From Paramacrobiotus metropolitanus (Eukaryota; Tardigrada; Eutardigrada; Parachela; Macrobiotidae): 64,000 nucleotides of DNA. Below the pieces are notes generated by a model. That model made no database searches, was not told the origin of the DNA, and saw only the letters and a program-made list of their open reading frames with translations. The stretch lies in assembly GCF_019649055.1 (NCBI RefSeq), contig NW_026570251.1:1054001-1118000 (forward strand), read 5' to 3'. Positions 25,247-37,465 of the stretch are shown one piece after another. Both the position numbers and the translations under genes were made by a program. How positions within the stretch are numbered: the stretch's first letter is position 1; every line of letters begins with the position of its first letter.

Positions 25247-26520
25247 GACATTTCGCCGTACTCAAGATCAACGGGCCACTTTTCGCCGCGAAGACATTCG
25301 AATTTCGCCGCGGGTATACGGACGCTGGGACATTTAGGTTTGAGACATAAAGCTTGAGCGTGCGTAACCAGTTCGGCATACGGTCATTTCAACAAAAAAT
25401 CTGAATTCTTAAATATCCAAGAATTTTAAAAAAAACTAGTTCTTGAAACCCAAAAGAAAATTAGAGGATAAAAAAGAAAATAAGAAAAAATATAAGAAAA
25501 CCAAAGAGATGTAGAACAAGGTATAAGAATTTCATAGATAATTCTTCTGTAAAAATTCTGTTTTATGTGCTCTCTGTGTTATGCAACTGGGGAATGTTTA
25601 GTGCAGTGTCGGTCGCATAATGGGTGCTCATCATTTGTAACTGAATTATCGAATTTGCACCCCTGGGGTGCAAAAGTTCAAACGTCCTGTAGGAGGTGGG
25701 CTTATTTTGGGGAGGTGGCGCTATTTCGCGGGGTGGGACTATTTTCTAACAACAGTTTTCCGAGTGGGCCGTTATTTTTTAAACAGATGCCCATCCTGTT
25801 CTATTGATACTGAACGCAATAGGTACCGGTAATTGCAATTTCACAACCTTGCGAGCAGCATTCCGAAGCATCGCACCACATTATTTTTGTGACCGTTGAC
25901 TGTTTATTCATTAAATCATAACAAATTGTACAGGGATGCTAATTCTAGCGCATACACATTTTAATGTAAGCAAGTTAAAAGATAGTGAAAGCTGTCGGAA
26001 GCACAGCGACAAATGACGACAGTGACAGCTTAATTAGTAACTTATTAGTTTAATTGTTAAATATTGCGCTGGCCAGTGCCCACCGCGACAAAGTACCGGC
26101 AAAAAGTGGGAGGGTATGTATCGACCGTTCGTACTCACGGCTTGTGATAACCATGGTTACGTCACTTACGTGGTGTCTTTTTCATTACCAAAGCATTGCT
26201 GTCACCATGCTAAATATTTTGGTCATTGTTATCAGGCGGTGGTGCACCTGCAGGAAATCGTGCACCTTCGCTCCTTCTTGTGTTGTTTTAGCCTTTTAGG
26301 TATATGCAACAACTGACAACAGTGGTAGTTTGGCTGTATCTATCACCATAAGTTTCTGCGCACCGTGACATTTCGCCGAGGGCTATTAGTAGCAGGAGAT
26401 CTGTTCGCAGACATGGCACCCTATCATTTTGGCCACCATTCATTTTGGCCACCATTCATTTTCGCCGCAAAGTCATCGCGCCGCGCGACATTTAATTATA
26501 GTCGGCAGGACATTTTATTG
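25247..26520. repeat. AT-rich block with GACATTTCGCCG arrays at both ends
   Basis: The array at 25247-25338 has GACATTTCGCCG, ACTTTTCGCCGCG, GAATTTCGCCGCG and GGGACATTTAGG. The array at 26367-26520 has GACATTTCGCCG, CATTTTCGCCGC, GCGCGACATTTAA and GGACATTTTA. It also repeats CATTCATTTTGGCCAC. The same motif forms 12392-12558. The region between lacks recognisable genes. Whether this is one mobile element or two separate arrays is not settled. Confidence 0.5.
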
Positions 26521-28080
26521 CCTAGGAACACGTTGCTTACAGTACTGTACCTTAAATTTGGCGGTCATTTCGATTTCCCTAACGGTTGTGGTTGCCATGA
26601 GATTTTAAATATGACTAATCCTAATTATTTTTAGAGGACCTGGTAATATCATTTAGAATAATTATATTGTTTACAGATAACAATGAAAACATAAGTACAT
26701 ATTCAGTATTCGTTACAACCAGCCAGAAATCTTCCCGCTTAGCAATTGCGTAAAACCAAAAATATATTGAATTGAATTCGCAATTACATTCCATACGAAT
26801 TATGATTAGCAGCAGTTCGATTCACAAAAAGGGGCGAGATTAATAATAACCGCATTATTTGACTATAATACAAACGCAAAATTATATATAATGTTTTGTT
26901 AAATAATTTTGATGAATGGTCTCACTGAATATATCTGATCATGTTAATAACTGACAACTGCGTTGCGTCGCTAACTGGATTATCAAGCACAGTTTTCGTG
27001 GTCGGACATTGTTTATGCAGTTTGGCATAAGGCCGGGTGTACTTGCAATTTTATACATACAGATACGTACGACTATACAAGCCCGTCCGGATAATGAGCA
27101 CGTAAAGGTACAGGCTGTACAGCTAATGCATATTGAGCGCGCTAATCGCGCTTAGCACGATGGCCACTACGCTACGTTTACCACAATGCGTAAATGGCTT
27201 CCGCAGTTAGATTGCCCCTTACTGCACCGATCGTTTTCTAGACACCGTTCGCCAGGCAGTTACGATTATACCCAATAAAATATATTGCGTGCACCCTGGC
27301 GGGGCGTAGCATATTGTTTGGCGTAACCCATGAATTTACATTTTGCGCTGTTCTGTATCGTGCTCATCATCCGGACGGGCTTGTATATTATGATATAGGT
27401 CATGCATGATTCATCACTAATTTTCTACAAACATCCGAAGCCGTATCCCGCAGTTCTATCTCGACGCCAATCAGCTTAAGCTACATACGCCATTTCCGCT
27501 AAGCTCTTAGCTGTTTATGGAATGTCGATCAGACTGTAACAGGCATTTTCTCAGAAATACTGGGCTTGTCTTGTACTGTATGTAGTTGCAGTAGTTTGTA
27601 TCGTACATTATAATCATCGATGTTGTTTAATCTAAAACTTGATGGAGTTAATATTTATTAAGTGCCAGACGGGAGAAACAACGATTTATTCTGTACGAGT
27701 ACACTGTTTGTAAGCACTTATTACCAATATTCCTCCCTTTCGGCTTCGCCCCATCAGCCCCGTTTCGAACCTCTCCACCGATGCTTGCTCATGGAACTTG
27801 TGTACGATCTAGAATCCATCATGCATTACGGACCCTTTTGGTTTCGCTAACGGCGACCAGCCTATTTTACTTCTCAGAAACACAAGTTATGTTCTCTGAT
27901 CGATTTTAACGTTACTTGTGGTTGCATGTATTACGCACAAGTCACAAGTAAAGGAACGTTCAACTGGTCCAGAGACGCAGGCTTGAGCGCTGCCGATGTG
28001 GCCAAGCTTTATGCTTTCCAGTCCCTTAACGAGAGGAAATAAAACAGCCGGTGGAGAGCCGTTTCCGGCAATCATTTCCA
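26521..28080. other. intergenic, no gene seen apart from one small TIR element
   Basis: AT-rich sequence between FN3 paralogs 2 and 3. Apart from the element at 27074-27387 I see only short frames with no family features. Confidence 0.5.
27074..27387. mobile_element. 314-bp MITE with TATACAAGCCCGTCCGG inverted ends
   Basis: The left end TATACAAGCCCGTCCGGATA and following GAGCACG are repeated in inverse orientation at the right end (27359-27387), with about one mismatch over 28 bp. The ends start with TA, compatible with TA target duplication of Tc1/mariner-type elements. No coding capacity. Confidence 0.75.
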
Positions 28081-28115
28081 ATTTCAGCGATGAACAGTGC
28101 GATAACCTGCGTGCC

Positions 28116-28174
28116 CCGCGAATACAATTGCAGTAGACATACAAATTGTATAGCTGCTGCAATTGTATTCGCGG
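28116..28174. repeat. 18-bp-arm hairpin
   Basis: CCGCGAATACAATTGCAG (28116-28133) is exactly inverted at 28157-28174. Confidence 0.85.
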
Positions 28175-28443
28175 TACTGTACAGTTCGCTTCTTGGATTA
28201 GAAAACAGATCCACCTCTCAGTAAATTAAATTCCGATTCTTAATAACGGAAGTCGATAAATCAATGCAGGCACTTGAGTTTGGTCTGTTGCGATGTGGAA
28301 AATTTCGATGCATAAATATCTGCAGCCATTCGCCGGGAAGGAATGTCTTCATACGACATACAACAATCTAGCAAACCTAACTGGATTTCGTTTTAACAGT
28401 TTAATGATGCGCCATTTCGCTTATTGTCATGATCGATCCCGAA

Positions 28444-28493
28444 AAGTCCCTCTTTTCAACAATTAGATACTGAATTGTTCAAAAAAGGGACTT
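28444..28493. repeat. 21-bp-arm hairpin with two mismatches
   Basis: AAGTCCCTCTTTTCAACAATT is inverted at 28473-28493 with two mismatches; the loop is 8 nt. Confidence 0.75.
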
Positions 28494-28957
28494 CTTGGGA
28501 TTAGATAGAGTGATAAACAATTCTGTTCCGGCAAAGCACAGTCCAGTCCCTGGAATAGGACGCCTTGGCTGGTTTGCCGAGGTTAAGAGCACAGTAAGCC
28601 TAAGGCCTTGGCTCAAATTCGAAGTGAATCTCGCTATGGTACGGCTGCTCAGCCGCACGAGGTGGCTGTATGCAGTGGCCACGCCTACAGATACGGTACG
28701 CGAAGCCATCTCGAGAGGTGGAGTTGCTGTATCGCAACGAGATTCGCTTCGAATTTAGGACGAGGCCTAAACTTGGAGTTCCGTCTGTACTCGGACTGTC
28801 CAAGTAAGTACAGACCCGCGCGTGCTCATTGCTTGGCACATCCAAGTTGTCCAACCTGTCCTCGTATGACGTACACGCATAGGTTGGGCGCGCCGGGTAC
28901 GCAGAGTGAAAGGGGTCTTCAGTATATCGAAGATGACGCACACCGAACGTCTGCCAC

Positions 28958-29028
28958 TCGGCTTTCTTTGCCATCATCGTATCTGTACTGTCCGAGTCAG
29001 ACAGTACGATGATGGCAAAGAAAGCCGA
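28958..29028. repeat. 24-bp-arm hairpin with nested inner stem
   Basis: TCGGCTTTCTTTGCCATCAT... (28958-28981) is exactly inverted at 29005-29028. An inner GTACTGTC/GACAGTAC pair offers an alternative fold. Confidence 0.85.
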
Positions 29029-29043
29029 AAGTCTGTAGTCCAG

Positions 29044-29305
29044 ACCTGGGCAGTTATGGAAAATGCACCCACCGTTAGAGTTACGAGTTACAGGTAGCGT
29101 GCGAGTTACGCTATTTATGCAAGTAAAACCGAGTTTCGAGTTATACCGCGAGTTACGCTACCATAGACAATCTATACAAATTTTAGACGAGTTACGTTAG
29201 AGTTAAGTTTTTTGGGTAGCGAGTTACGCTACAGGGTTACGTTAAAACTCGATAACTCGCAAATAACTCGCGTTAAGTTATAGAGTTAAGTTATAACTGC
29301 CCAGG
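29044..29305. mobile_element. small element with CCTGGGCAGTTAT ends and GAGTTACG repeats
   Basis: CCTGGGCAGTTAT near 29045 is inverted as ATAACTGCCCAGG near 29293-29305. The interior carries about ten GAGTTACG/CGAGTTA-type copies in both orientations. The CCTGGGCA ends resemble hAT-type ends, but no clear 8-bp target duplication was found. Confidence 0.55.
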
Positions 29306-31400
29306 TGTCGTCCGAATTCCATCGCTGGTACGTGATCATCGCAGAAGGGCAGTCAAATCACAATACTTTCTCGTTGCATATCATATTACTACTGTATAAT
29401 ACTAATATTTTATTACTAATGGAGAATAAGTACAAGGCGATAGTACTGTGCATTCGGCCTCACCCTGTTCACGGGATGACCTTGGCTCAGGCTGTAACAC
29501 TGGTACCCAGCGCGGATTGTGTACGTTTAAACAACCGCTTGCAGAGAATTACGGGTTCAGTTTGGCTACTCATTAACTTTCGGCCATGCTAAGAATTTAA
29601 TAGCATAGTTTGTACGGCGATAGTGGCGGGCTGATCATTACCACCCAGACGAAGGATAACGCCTGGAATGTCAGGCTATGCGGCAGCTGCTGTGGGAAGT
29701 AAGAATGAACATAAATTATGTGCCGAGATGTGTGTACCTGGCGGTAAGAACTGTTCTTTCCACCAATGACGGCAATGTTAAACCGTCGCGGTAAGCCCAT
29801 ATTAACCCATCCCTGCAAGGTACGGTAATCATTCTTCTTACAATAATCACAATAAATCTACGTATTACCAAATCTACTTCCTATTTAAATTTTCGTTCGC
29901 AGCATAGCGAAGGTGTGATGGCGTACGTAAGTCTCAGAAAACGTAGGTGCCTCGGTTTTACGACGAGGTAGTTGTGGTCAAAATCAGTTAGCTGAGTGAG
30001 AGTCTCAGTGTTACAGGTTTTTTACGTGGCTCTTCTTTTTGGATCATTCCCTAAATCAGACGACGCTGCCTGCGTATAATGAAGGCAGTTTGAATACTAA
30101 AAAATAGTTATTCAAATAAAAATGATTCAAAACTGATTCATCTCAAGAACGAAAACTAAAGAAAAAATATTTCAACTGGTAAAATAGTATAACATGCACG
30201 AACAATGCGTTACTTTTGTTATTGGCTAAGATTTCCATAAATTTCTTGATCCATTGGCTGGCTTGTGCATTTATACCAATTTTTTGCCGAAAAGCCAAAG
30301 AGCTCCAGAAGATTATTTGCATTTTTGGATGGCGGCCGATGAGCGGAAACACGAATTCCAATACGTTGCAGAAAAAATTATATGCTTTATGGTGGTGAGC
30401 ACGTGTAGCGCCGGATCCGTTTGGCTACATTGGCTGTTATTAAACGTCGGCCATCAGCGTTACCTTATCGAATGATAGGCCCTGGATCATAAATATTTCG
30501 GAAGCAAATGGGTGCGAATCGTCACCCTTTTTCCAAATAACATACCCTTTGACAACTGCCACTCCTTGGTCATTTCTTATAAAACATTGCTGCTACATTG
30601 ACCTTTCAGCCAACTTAGTAATAGTGTATCTTAGAGGAAAGAAGCGAAACCTGCATAAAACAGGGGGATGGTCGCTGTGGTCTTTTTGCGGTCGCATTCG
30701 TTGCGGACTCATTAGCAAAGAACTTCGGAAGATGTTAAAAGGCTTCTGTTTTTGCAAAGTATGCCGAGCAAGGCCACGGTAAGACTACGATACGACTCGC
30801 GGCAGCATACGACGACTCGTGGCCGCTGGAAATGTCCGCAGACATTAGATTTTGGTCACCTTTATGTCCTCGCAGCGAGAAATTGTCTTGGGACAACTCG
30901 ATGCGTAACTATCGAAGTATTCGTATTTCGTTACGGCGATGCTTTGGTACCGCGACTGATGGGCTTCGAAAAACTATGTAATGGTGTACGGTATATGGCA
31001 TGTAGCGAGGCCGTCTATTATGGCCATTCTCCACCAAAATCGAATTGTCTGTAGTCCTTAGGCATGAAATGCCCGCAAAACCGAATTTCTTGCTGCTTAC
31101 GTTGTCTCACGAAAAACTGTGTTCATGATCAATTAGCCATAGAGCTTATAAGGAATTGCCTCGCGATTAAACTGGGGTGCGGCTTGAGCGTGTAAATGAA
31201 ATTCAGTGCAAAGATAATGTGCTGCGACCGTGTTTCTCAACCAATAAAATAAACTTCACAGTCTACTGAACCGTAGTCTATATATTGAACATTCGAAAAA
31301 AATAATTTCGCGTAAGGTGATACGTTTATTACAGCTTTCCCGTAGCCAAACCCTGTTTGCACTTCCATTTTTTATTTTTAAAATTACGCGACAGGGCTTG
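29306..31400. other. intergenic, one truncated family B repeat
   Basis: 30515-30760 resembles the left part of the element at 22394 (CAACTGCCACTCCT, GACCTTTCAG-CAACTTA, then a diverged stretch). No supported gene. Short frames near 29305-29590 and 30752-31054 have no recognisable motifs. Confidence 0.45.
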
Positions 31401-31629
31401 CCATATTTTAATAAACAAGATTACAAGAACTATAAGAAGACACAAAATACAAAAACACCACAACGATATGAAAGGCCGAAAACGGGCCAAAATGCGGCTT
31501 TTGGAAAGAACACAACATTATGAGTGGAAACGAGCTCTTTACACGGACACAGTATAAGGTACACACACAAACGTCCATCAATAGTGCCGCCATTTGGAAA
31601 CAGCTCTGCGCCGGCGTGTCTTTTGCTGA

Positions 31630-34600
31630 TCACAAAGTAAATCCGGAATTCTCCACACTTCCGGTGACGATAGCTGCAAAACCGCACACACAATCATCAC
31701 ATCAGTTTTAAAGTATTAAATTTTACAGCATTTGCTTCATCTGTTTTATTAATGTTTTAATGTTTCAATATTATGAAAAATAACTATTAAATTAAATGCT
31801 GAATTAGTTAGTTAAATAGTTATTAATTTAAAAAAAGTAATTTATTATTAATATTTCATTTTCACCCCTAATATAAGAAAGTGACCTTTACACAGGAGCG
31901 TTAATAAATTTTTGAAATATCCAGTCTGTTTTTTAAGGAAATTTTAATTGCAGCTGTTGTTAATAAAAAGTGACCTTTACTCAAGCACGCGGAATTACAA
32001 CGTACCGCAACCCGTGTTGAAGTGCAGCTTCATCATGTCGGGGCTGCGGGACGCCGGGGTGGCCTTCTTGGCGTGGGCGCCTCCGGTTCCATTGTTGCGA
32101 CCGTTATGGCGTCCCTTGGGTTTGCCGCGCGGCGAGATCTCCACTTGGTACTTCTGGCAGGGCTGCAGTGACGTCAGGGTGTAGGAGTTCTTGTTGCCTT
32201 CCACCATCTGGTAGCTGTGCGACGACGCTTCACCGTAACGGGGATCCTGGGTACGAGAACTGCACCATGCATTTTTTAAATTTGTTTTTAAATTGGCGCA
32301 CAATATTTTACAGCAATTCCATTATTTCCATATGCTACTTCGTATTTTGTTAACATTATTCGATCTTTTAATAAAATTTATTCCCACAAAAGAAAAATAA
32401 TAATTTGATTTCATTTACACTTGAATTTGAATTTTTAAGAAAAATATGGTTCAAATTGTCCGTATATTCCTAATACCGGTAGACTGCATAATTTAAACAT
32501 CGCAATGAAATTTACTAACACTGTGGGCGAAATAGAAAATTAATAAATAATATATGCGAACCAGTTCTTGTGATTTATTATATTTTTAATCCTTTTATTT
32601 CGCAATTACCGTTTAATACGTTTTTATTTTACTGTAATAGTTACTAATAATTGTAAGATTTACGTATTCGCGAGTTTGGCAATAACTTTAATTTAAATAT
32701 TAGTAAAAGAAATAATTATTTTCATTACTTTTAATTAATAATTAATTACTTAATTTTCTCAAACTATTTTTTTATTTTTTTATCAATTTTTATTTTTTTG
32801 TATGTTTTTAATTACAAAAACCTTTTTATACGGTTTGTGTGTCTTCTAATGATGTCTGCTGACTACCTCCCTTTAATATCACAATACTTATAATTAAACT
32901 GGTTAAAGTAACTGCAGCCGCTGTTGACCTTTCGTTGCGTTCGGCACATGCCGCTTACCATCCAATAATCAAGGCGATAATGCTTGACATCTCCCGCTTC
33001 ATGGGGCGGCTCCCACTGCAGCTCGAAAAACACCGGATTGGACAGGGCGGGCTTGGGTGTCAGCGGCGGACCCACATCCGGCATTTCGGTCAGAAACTCC
33101 GGGCCGCAGGTCTGGCCGGAACCGCCGCGGCCGCTGATGCGGGTATTGACGCGGAAGCGGTAGCGTTGGCTGGGCTGCAGTCCCGTGATGGTGTAGGGCG
33201 ACCAGCGGTCCAGGAAGCGGCTGGCGGCGTGCTCGAAGGGCTGATCGGCCAGCGCGTACTTCACCTCGAAGCCCTCCAGGTCCAGCTGGCTGCCGTCCTG
33301 CAGGATGAAGTCGAAGAGGATGCTGGTGGCGCTGCGGTCGACAATCTCCGTGATGCAGGCGTCCGTGCTGTTGGTCACTATGCGGGTAAAAGGTCACGCA
33401 ATTTAAACCGGTTATATACTCGTTGTAACAACCAGTTCATCAATAATATTATTAAATTAATAATAATATAATAATAATACAATAATAATAATAATAAATT
33501 TAAACCAAATTTATTGATAATATTTAATTAATAGTTTAATATTTAATTATTATTTAATTTCTTTGTTGTAGTTTGTGTGTTTTTTCTAATAATTTGTCTA
33601 TTGCATTTTGACTTGACCAATAAAAATTGAACATTAATTGTTTTATTAATATTAGTTTTTAATGATTTAATATTTAATAGTAGATTTTTTATTTTTTATT
33701 TTAGTTTCAGCCTCTAATTAACCATTTACAGTAACAGTTATGTTATAAAACCTTTAACAGTAATGAACACGTTGGAGTATTTTTTCAATACTTACGATGG
33801 TGGCAAAATGGAGATTATTATTAAAGTTATTAAAAATTATTAAAAATATTAAAAATTACTAAAAGTTATTAAAGAATTTAAAATTACTGAAGAAAGTTAC
33901 GTATTTTAAAGTTTAATTTTATCAAAAATTAGGTTTATTTTTAAAAAGTTTAGAGAAAAGGACTAAAAATGAATGGGTAATTGACTACTAGTTTGTTATG
34001 TTAAATTTTCTTCGATAGTTGGTTTAAACTGCTGGAAACCCCGTAAAGCAGAAAGGCTAAATAGCCGGCACCATACCAGTTGGGGTTATGAATGTGATGG
34101 CTAGTGGAGGACTTTGTCCGTGCTCATTCTTGGCGTACACCATCGCGTTATACTTCGTACCCTTCTCCAGATTCTGCAGATCCGCAAAGTCCGCCACGGA
34201 GTTAACCACCTTGAATTCCACTTCATCAGTCTGCAATTGATAGACTTTTTCGTTAACATCTAACAAGAAATAATAAAGGTCACTCCTATGCGCCCCTGAA
34301 TTTTAGCGCCCATAGTAATTTTTGCAGTGCGATGCACTGATGAACACCTATTAACATCTAACAAGAAATAATAAAGGTCACTCCTAAGCGCCCCAAAACT
34401 TTAGGTCGCATATTTGGCGTTTCCGGATCAAATCTGGTTAGACGAAAACTGATCGACTGGACGCAAAAAACAGCTTTCGCAAAAAAATTAAAAAAGACTG
34501 GGGGAAAATTTAAAAATAGAATGCGGTGGTGAAATTGATTTCCCACTCGTAGGAATTGTACAGAGTACAAGAAAGGCAAATATTGAAATAAAAAATTATT

Positions 34601-36361
34601 TACCGGAATTCTTGGGCCGCATAGCACTTTCGTTATTATTTATTTATAATATAGAATCGTGCTTTTAATTTAAATACAGTTACTAATTATTAATTATTTT
34701 AATTTAATTATGGCTTTGGTATGATCCATATAATTATTTTTATAACTGGCTTGAATTTGCCAGGATTACATGATTAATGGAAAAAATCGCTGTATATAGC
34801 GCACGCATACATCGGCCAATACCTAGCTGGCGCCGAGACCTTTACCTTTTTATAATAGACATCGAACCCAGTTACTGGGGCGCCGTTATCCATGGGCTCC
34901 TTCCACTGCACCCGGTAGGTGACCAGGGAGTCCTTCAGCGGGACGGACGCCGGGATCTTGGCCTGTTGCGGCCCGCGGGTGTCGTTCTGCTGGCCGCCCT
35001 CCTGGGCGGGCCCCTGACCAGGACTTTGGCGGCCGTCGAAGCCGGGTGGGAAGAACTTCTGATTGGGCTGGGCGAAGCTCGGCTGGTCGGTGGCGTTGCC
35101 GGGGCCGGTGGCGTTGGAGGCGTCGGGGGCGGGGCTACCGCTGGCGTCACCGCCGGGACCGCTGGTTGTCTGCTGAGGATCCGGGGAGGCCGGGCCGGCG
35201 CCGTCTTGACCTGTTGGAAAATATATCAATTTATTGCAGTTCAGTATATGAACTTTTACGTAGTACAGTATTGCGATTTTTCCCGATTTTTAATGTGAGA
35301 AGTTTATCATTTTGTTAAGAGAGATTTTAATTCAGGCATTACTGCATCCATATAAAAATGCCAAATAAATGCTTGACGTCAGCAAACGGGAGCGATCATT
35401 AATCGAAATTAAAATCGGGAGCGATCATCGAAATTAAAATTAACAGTATTGTCAAAAATTTTTTGCTTCTTTTATATTTTCACACAGTCCACAGACACAA
35501 TTGCGGTATGCAGTGTGCACATTCATACAAAATAAGTACTACCTAGAATTAAATATTCGCTTCCTTTCATGAGCAACCTAATTTTTCGCTTGTTTCTAAA
35601 TTACTTATATAAATTTGTTTTTAAGTGATTAATCGCAATTTATCAATCAATCGAATATTTTTATAATTTATTATTTCCCTACATAATAACAACACCTATC
35701 ATGCAGTTCGTTGGAAAGGGTCAAAAAATAAAAAGCGTTATTCGAAAATTTGTGCATGGAATTTGATTGAAAGACTGGCATGGAAATTTGTGTCTGAAGC
35801 CGGCAGACGAAAGTAGAACAAAAGGAAACCGAATAAATTGCTGCTAACGGCACACGTTTGTCGTCGTGCATTCACAAATGAGAATCAGAATAAAAAATAA
35901 AATTAGCAATTCCATCATAAAACGAATCTGCAAATTATTAAATTATAAAATTTAAGAGAACTTTAAAATCACCATAAAATGAGAAGAAAAAATTAACACA
36001 AAAAAATGAAAAAATAAAAATTGTTATAAAATAAATAAAAAAATCATTATAAAATTAATAATACCGCGATAGCAGTTGCCAATGCATGGCGCTAAAGTAC
36101 ACGATTAAATACATATCAAAAAACAAATGGTAAAAAAGGTGTTAATTAGGCTACTATTGGCAAAGGGCTTCATCTTCATCAATAGGCCTTCAAAGTCAGA
36201 CAGCCCTAGACACCACAGCAACAAGACAACCGCGATTCTCATAGCCAACGCCCTTTTGAAATATTAACTTTAGAAATACGTCATAAATCAATAAAAATGT
36301 AGTACGTACTGTTGACCAGGCCAACGACGACCAGCAGCACGGCAACGGACACGGTGAGCAT
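31630..36361 (-). CDS. FN3 paralog 3: intact secreted protein with three fibronectin type III domains
   Basis: Exons in transcript order are 36361-36310, 35210-34846, 34230-34077, 33377-32959, 32246-32006 and 31673-31630. They sum to 1275 nt (424 aa plus stop) and every join is in phase with a GT donor and AG acceptor. Residues 1-18 form a signal peptide (MLTVSVAVLLVVVGLVNS). About 20-100 are a disordered Gly/Pro/Gln linker. FN3-1 spans about 105-190 (VQWKEP and YNAMVYAKNEHGQSP mark the B and F strands). FN3-2 is about 191-285 (ILFDFILQDG, YRFRVNTR) and FN3-3 about 286-410 (ELQWEPP, YQVEISPRGK). The tail reads VTGSVENSGFTL. No transmembrane segment is seen, so the protein is probably secreted. 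Its partner is unknown. It is the only unbroken member of four local paralogs. Exon 3 could instead start at 34259 after TTAG, but only the CAG acceptor at 34231 keeps phase. Confidence 0.8.
34253..34392. repeat. direct duplication of a 41-bp intron-end segment
   Basis: TTAACATCTAACAAGAAATAATAAAGGTCACTCCTA-GCGCCC occurs at about 34253-34293 and again at about 34350-34392. The copy near the exon spans the start of exon 3 sequence of FN3 paralog 3, so an acceptor-side junction has been copied back into the intron. Confidence 0.75.
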
Positions 36362-36577
36362 GGTTAGGGAGAAACGGTGTAAAGGTCACTTTGGTATAAT
36401 TCTATGCAAATCGTCTGCCTGTTCTATAGATGTGAGAGGAAATCGAAATGCTAGAGAAATGTCGCGACTGGAGAAACGACACGCTGGCAAATGTGTTCAC
36501 GGGAAAGCCCGGTCCTGCTGGATATATACGGCAACGGGAGGCGGGATCGCGACCGTCGTTGCTAAGCAGCCGTGCGT
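36362..36577 (-). promoter_or_regulatory. promoter region of FN3 paralog 3
   Basis: Minus-strand order: GCACGGCTGCTTAGCAACG (about 36557-36575, X-box-like), TATATATCC (36522-36530, about 165 nt before the ATG), a CAGTCGCGACATTTCTCTA block, GATTTCCTCTCACA, and GTGACCTTTAC (36389-36379), 17 nt before the ATG. The order and spacing match paralog 2. Confidence 0.6.
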
Positions 36578-37465
36578 AAAATTGCAACATTTTATTGTAC
36601 ATGGGCTATTAATCATACGTACATGGATGATGTCATGGTTCTGTGTGAATACAGATTTTGCAGTATAATTCTGATTATATTTTTCGGTATGGAATTTACC
36701 CACGTGAATCATGGCGTCTGCCCTGTTTCGTCAATGGATGACGCGGGGGGCGTTGCACTTGTCAGAGACACCTTTATTAGCAATTAAATACTTTACACTT
36801 ATAGAAAATGTTTCTGTACATTAGAATGGTAATCGATGTACTGATCTGCGTCCACAAACGCATCTTTCTCGGACAGACGGTTATAAATGCCACAAAGGTC
36901 ACCATTTCAAACAGCTCGCCGTCAAATTATATAGCAAGCAGAAAAGTCAGTTTTTATTATCCAAAGACAAAATAAAATGAAGCAGAGCTCGCTCAATTAA
37001 TCGCAAAATTAATTTTATGTTGCTCGAACATGTAAAGTTCATCTTTGTTCGCGTCTTCAGTAATGTTATTAGATAGTAAGTAATTTAATTACAAGTAGAT
37101 TTTTTTGCTCCTCGTATGACTAGAAACTTATTGTACATAAAAAGAACACACCGAAATTTATTTGTTTACAATTTTTATCACCGTGGTTTCCGGCTGTAGA
37201 ATTGCTAAGATGCAGCTATTCGCAGCCATATATCAAAGCAAATACAAAACAAAATCACACTACTTACTTTTCTTCCGCTGCTTAAATTGTTGTAGTACTT
37301 CGACGCACCACTAATTCACCTCAGATAGAACTGTCCGCATATGGCGGTTAAATAAAATTCATTAAGTTTGCAAAGAAAATTCACTGAAAATTTAATTTCT
37401 CTGCTTGATGTCATACTAACTACTATTTTGAGCATTCGACTGCGCGATTGAGTGAACACACTACT
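36578..37465. other. divergent spacer between FN3 paralog 3 and the PEBP gene
   Basis: The two genes are transcribed away from each other across about 1.1 kb. One AAAGGTCACC copy lies at 36895-36903. No TATA box is obvious for the PEBP gene. No gene seen. Confidence 0.4.

Noticed and set aside
32935-33471. 178-codon plus-strand frame
   Set aside because: Antisense shadow of FN3 paralog 3 exon 4; the minus strand carries the splice sites and FN3 motifs.
34777-35298. 173-codon plus-strand frame
   Set aside because: Antisense shadow of FN3 paralog 3 exon 2.
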